Shown piece after piece: positions 8,109 to 10,388 of a stretch of DNA of 10,388 nucleotides. Under the pieces are notes generated by a model. The model saw only the letters and a list, made by a program, of their open reading frames with translations, did not search any database and was not told where the DNA came from. This DNA is from Tannerella sp. Lineage in GTDB: Bacteria; Bacteroidota; Bacteroidia; Bacteroidales; Tannerellaceae. The position numbers and the translations under genes are program-made. The stretch lies in assembly GCA_031269635.1 (NCBI GenBank), contig JAISYY010000052.1:1-10388 (forward strand), in the 5' to 3' direction. Position 1 is the stretch's first letter. Every line of letters begins with the position of its first letter.

Positions 8109-9245
8109 TTATTTTTTTATTAAAACAATTATGCGCATGGAAAGATCGAAAAACACCATCCTGGAATTGACGTTTTGGCCGATATGCCTTTCTGCAAGGG
8201 ACAATTCATCCATCAGGTCCATGACATTGCGTTCGTTCACATAAGGCGAAAAGTTCCGCGAAAAATCCGCCTCCTCCCTGTTCATACAGTTCAGGGAGGG
8301 TTCGTTCAGGCATTTCACGAAATTCTCACGTATCTGGCGCTGGCAAAACGCCAGGAATTTTTTTTGCCGCTCGCGCCCCAGGGACGCCATTTCTTCGGAA
8401 AACGACTTCATGGCCGCCACATTCCGCGTCCACCCGTTTCGCATGACCGTCTTAAACTGCTCAAGGAAATAAGCATTATCGTTTTCTACCGTGAGCAAAT
8501 CCGTCGCTTTGAAATAATTTCCCCCCGACAGATGCGCGACGTACGCGGCATCTTCTTCCGATAAATTCCAGATCCCGGTCAATGCCTTTGCTAACGTATC
8601 CGTCTCAACCGGACGTACCTGAACAAGCTGTGAACGTGATACGATTGTACCCAGCACCGCATCGGGACTGTCCGTGATCATCAAGATAGCCGTATTTGCA
8701 GGCGGTTCTTCGATAATCTTAAGGAGCTTGTTGGCACAGGCGATATGCATCCGCTCCGGCATCCATACGAACAGGATACGGTAATCCGCCTCATAAATCC
8801 GCAGATTCATCTTGTGGATGATCCGGTCGCTCTCAGCCGCATAAATAACAGCTTGCTTGTTTTCCGCCCCCATTTGGGACAACCATGTATCTATATTGAA
8901 ATACGTACGGTGCGCTATTTGGGTTTTCAAAAATTCGCGCCATTCGGGAAGATAATCGTCGCACACTTCTTTCTTTGTACTCTTGTTGGAAACGATCGGG
9001 AAAACAAAATGCAAGTCAGGATGTGCCAGTTCGTTATATTTCACGCACGAAGGGCATTTGCCGCACGAATCCGTTTCGCCGCGACCGGTACAGTTCAAGT
9101 AACGCGCATAAGCAAACGCCAGTTGAAAACCGCCATTCCCGTCTGCGCCACAAAACAGCCGGGCATGGGGCACAACGCCTCTGCGTGCCGTTTCCGTCAA
9201 CTGTTTCTTCAATTCTTCCTGTCCTGTTACGTCTTCAAAAAACAT
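8109..9245 (-). CDS. holB: DNA polymerase III, delta-prime (clamp-loader) subunit
   Basis: This cytoplasmic 378-residue protein belongs to the AAA+ clamp-loader family. Delta-prime is the rigid, non-hydrolysing subunit that helps open and load the beta clamp. The N-terminus FEDVTGQEELKKQL and PHARLFCG is typical of the DnaX/HolB group. The Walker A position reads GADGNGGF (33-40), with Gly39 in place of the usual Lys, so ATP binding there is unlikely; this agrees with the passive role. A zinc module has Cys52, Cys61, Cys64 and Cys67 (CGKCPSC), followed by HPDLHFVFPIV, characteristic of Bacteroidetes homologues. The sensor and arginine-finger region includes NKLLKIIEEPPANTAILMITD and TIVSRSQ, with the SRS motif conserved in clamp loaders. 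A strong promoter lies about 50 bp upstream. Neighbours give no functional link; the downstream peptidase is a common sort of unrelated operon partner. Confidence 0.93.
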   Translation of the reverse strand: MFFEDVTGQEELKKQLTETARRGVVPHARLFCGADGNGGFQLAFAYARYLNCTGRGETDSCGKCPSCVKYNELAHPDLHFVFPIVSNKSTKKEVCDDYLPEWREFLKTQIAHRTYFNIDTWLSQMGAENKQAVIYAAESDRIIHKMNLRIYEADYRILFVWMPERMHIACANKLLKIIEEPPANTAILMITDSPDAVLGTIVSRSQLVQVRPVETDTLAKALTGIWNLSEEDAAYVAHLSGGNYFKATDLLTVENDNAYFLEQFKTVMRNGWTRNVAAMKSFSEEMASLGRERQKKFLAFCQRQIRENFVKCLNEPSLNCMNREEADFSRNFSPYVNERNVMDLMDELSLAERHIGQNVNSRMVFFDLSMRIIVLIKK

Positions 9246-9290
9246 CCGTCAAACTGTATTACTGCTGTTATGCGATTTTAATTTGCCGAA

Positions 9291-9322
9291 CAAAGATAGC
9301 GGATTTATTTCGGATTGCAAAA
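9291..9322 (-). promoter_or_regulatory. Bacteroidetes-type promoter of holB and the peptidase gene
   Basis: Read on the minus strand, TTTTG (9322-9318), a 19-bp spacer and TATCTTTG (9298-9291) match the Bacteroidetes -33 and -7 elements closely. Transcription should start near 9284, giving a leader of about 40 nt before the holB ATG at 9245. The promoter lies downstream of the last recognisable esterase codons (9372), so the open frame that runs over it to 9249 is probably not translated. Confidence 0.75.
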
Positions 9323-9371
9323 CCGTGTGCGGAGAAACTGTTTTTTTTTCCTCATTCGCTTTCCTTCGACG

Positions 9372-10130
9372 GAACTCCATCGTATTGTTGCCGCTGACGG
9401 TCCATCCCACGGCGATTGCCGTGCTGTTGTTATGGTCTATCCACCGGGCGTTATGGTCTATCCACCGGGCGCAATGGTCTATCCACTGAGCGTTATGGTC
9501 TATCCACTGAGCGTTATGGTCTATCCACTGAGCGAAATGGTCTATCCACTGAGCGAAATGGTCTATCCACTGAGCGTTATGGTCTATCCACTGAGCGCAA
9601 TGGTCTATCCACTGAGTGCAATGGTCTGTCCACTGAGCGCAATGGTCTGTCCACTGAGCGTTATGGTCTGTCCACTGAGCGTTATGGTCTATCCACTGAG
9701 CGCAATGGTCTATCCACTGAGCGAAATGGTCTATCCACTGAGCGCAATGGTCTGTCCACTGAGCGCAATGGTCTATCCACTGAGCGAAATGGTCTGTCCA
9801 CTGAGCGTTATGGTCTGTCGGACGAAAAGCGTACGGCAATACCGGCGCTGTTTGCACCCGGATAGTACACGGGCGAAATGCTTTTTCCATAGCGGCAGGA
9901 AGTCGCCCGTATTTTACATGACTTTCCGCAAAACCCTGTCCTGTCAGCATCAACTCATCGACGCCGACGAATTTCATATCGTCCGTTTTTTGAGAAAAGG
10001 CAACGGTAGAAAAGGCAAACCATACTGCCGGTAAAACGACTGCAATCCGGCCGCCCGACAGCCGGAATATCGGCAATTTGATACGGTTTATCTTCGCCGG
10101 CGCCGGAAAATAGTTCAGGAGATAAAGCAA
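9372..10130 (-). pseudogene. Relic of an exported SGNH/GDSL-type esterase, split by a 21-bp repeat array
   Basis: Read from a TTG at 10130, the first 87 codons look like a real exported protein. A hydrophobic signal segment (about residues 29-45, ending FSQ) is followed by FVGVDELMLTGQGF and YGRLPAAMEKAFRP, which I recognise as the start of the N-terminal domain of Bacteroidetes SGNH esterases (the region before a GLDLY-type motif). The match then continues one frame over as VYYPGANSAGIAVRFSSD (9870-9817), showing loss of one base in the C run at 9871-9873. The tandem array follows. Beyond it, at 9425-9372, the original frame gives STAIAVGWTVSGNNTMEF, the expected next piece of the same domain. 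After that nothing of the remaining esterase, including the catalytic domain, is seen. The frame stays open from 10130 to 9249, but the product would lack the enzyme. No ATG fits; ATG at 10170 is in another frame and stops after ten codons. The family call is from memory. Confidence 0.7.
9433..9819. repeat. Tandem array of 21-bp units (18 full copies plus a 9-bp partial)
   Basis: On the plus strand each unit is TGGTCTRTCCACTGAGCG followed by a triplet that is TTA (7 copies), CAA (7) or AAA (4). Units start every 21 bp from 9433, with a partial copy at 9811-9819. Differences are few: the first two units read CCGGGC instead of CTGAGC, unit 9 has GTG for GCG, and R is G in units 10, 11, 12, 16 and 18 and in the partial copy. 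There are no spacers. Since 21 is divisible by 3, long open frames arise on both strands without being genes; the minus-strand one reads H-[N/C/F]-A-Q-W-[I/T]-D. The near-identity of copies suggests recent expansion, and copy number is probably variable between strains. Confidence 0.97.
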
Positions 10131-10259
10131 TGCTGCTTTAATTTTTCGTATTTGATTGACTGTTTTTCATTTTATTGATTTTTCTGCAAAATGAATTGTT
10201 CCTGTTCAAAATAAAAAATATTTGTCTGCAAATCCATCCAAATGCTACATTTGGGATTA
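10131..10259. other. A/T-rich intergenic stretch with a small perfect hairpin
   Basis: This separates the partial gene at the right edge from the esterase relic. CCAAATG (10238-10244) and CATTTGG (10248-10254) form a perfect 7-bp stem with a 3-nt loop, five bases after the stop of the right-hand gene. It has no T run on the minus strand. I see no convincing minus-strand promoter for the esterase relic in this stretch, only an imperfect TAGCATTTG inside the hairpin. Confidence 0.5.
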
Positions 10260-10388
10260 TTATTTCCTGAATTCAACGATGACGGGATAATTTGTGAGCG
10301 ATAATGCTATTGACTTTGATTTCGTCTCCCTGACAGGTGAAATTCCCGCCGTTATGTCGTATATTTTTGCCGATTTATATTTTTCTCC
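10260..10388 (-). CDS. C-terminal end of an unrecognised protein (5' part outside the window)
   Basis: On the minus strand, 42 codons are open from the right edge down to TAA at 10262-10260. The peptide includes KIYDITAGISPVRETK and ends NYPVIVEFRK. The alternating hydrophobic pattern with a closing PVIVEF resembles the last beta-strands of the C-terminal sandwich domain of many secreted glycoside hydrolases, where a phrase like P-V-x-V/I-E ends the protein. That is a similarity of style and not an identification. It is in the same direction as every other gene here and is followed five bases later by a small hairpin. The competing plus-strand frame over the same bases has only a GTG start and is less protein-like. 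Confidence 0.55.
   Translation of the reverse strand, partial: GEKYKSAKIYDITAGISPVRETKSKSIALSLTNYPVIVEFRK

Noticed and set aside
9433..9819. CRISPR array
   Set aside because: The copies are directly adjacent, with no unique spacers and no cas genes nearby.
9315..10034. Plus-strand open frames across the array, with repeats reading MVYPLSV or YGLSTER
   Set aside because: A 21-bp repeat without stops keeps two plus frames open automatically. The sequence outside the array in these frames is not protein-like, and the strand disagrees with all neighbours.
9249..10130. Minus-strand open frame of 293 codons taken as one intact gene with H-x-A-Q-W-x-D repeats
   Set aside because: Esterase homology changes frame before the array and resumes after it, the catalytic part is missing, and the tail runs over the holB promoter. 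It is better described as a pseudogene plus array; expression as a new protein is left as a possibility.
10138..10170. ATG at 10170 as the original start of the esterase gene, joined by a frameshift in the A run
   Set aside because: It would need an extra-base lesion and would place the signal peptide unusually far from the N-terminus. It stops after ten codons as it stands, so I could not support it.
10221..10253. Plus-strand promoter (TTTG, 21 bp, TACATTTG) leading to a possible GTG-started frame at 10294
   Set aside because: The -7 match is one arm of the perfect hairpin 10238-10254, and the minus-strand frame over the same region gives a better protein ending. A divergent promoter cannot be excluded without sequence to the right.

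Overview
The window looks like a chromosomal segment of a Bacteroidota (probably Bacteroidales) genome. The signs are a SusC/SusD outer-membrane pair, two close matches to the Bacteroidetes promoter (TTTG or TTG, about 19-20 bp, TAnnTTTG), A/T-rich leaders and a Bacteroidetes-type DNA polymerase III delta-prime protein. All genes I can support lie on the minus strand, so the biological order runs from right to left.

Right end (10388 to about 9370): the last 42 codons of an unrecognised protein enter from the right edge and stop at 10260. Next is a decayed SGNH/GDSL-type esterase gene. Its signal peptide and the beginning of its N-terminal domain can be read, but it has lost one base near 9871-9873, is split by a 21-bp tandem array (18 full units plus a partial one, 9433-9819), resumes for 18 recognisable codons beyond the array, and is then cut off.

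Middle (9322 to 5968): a strong promoter (9291-9322) sits in the debris of the esterase gene and drives a two-gene unit. The first gene is a delta-prime clamp-loader subunit (holB-like) with a defective Walker A. Fourteen bases further on is a lipoprotein prolyl oligopeptidase with a complete Ser-Asp-His triad.

Left (5947 to 1): a second promoter (5917-5947) opens a leader of about 200 nt containing a strong intrinsic terminator and an upstream 7-nt segment able to pair with its 5' arm, which looks like an attenuator. Downstream lie a solitary PstS-like periplasmic binding protein whose phosphate-loop signatures are not recognisable, a SusC-type TonB-dependent receptor and a SusD-type lipoprotein cut by the left edge. 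The three genes have short gaps and probably form one nutrient-uptake operon. Its substrate cannot be read from this window.

The two observations most worth following are the array-split esterase relic and the candidate attenuated operon combining a binding protein with SusCD. I found no tRNA, rRNA, transposase or CRISPR array.
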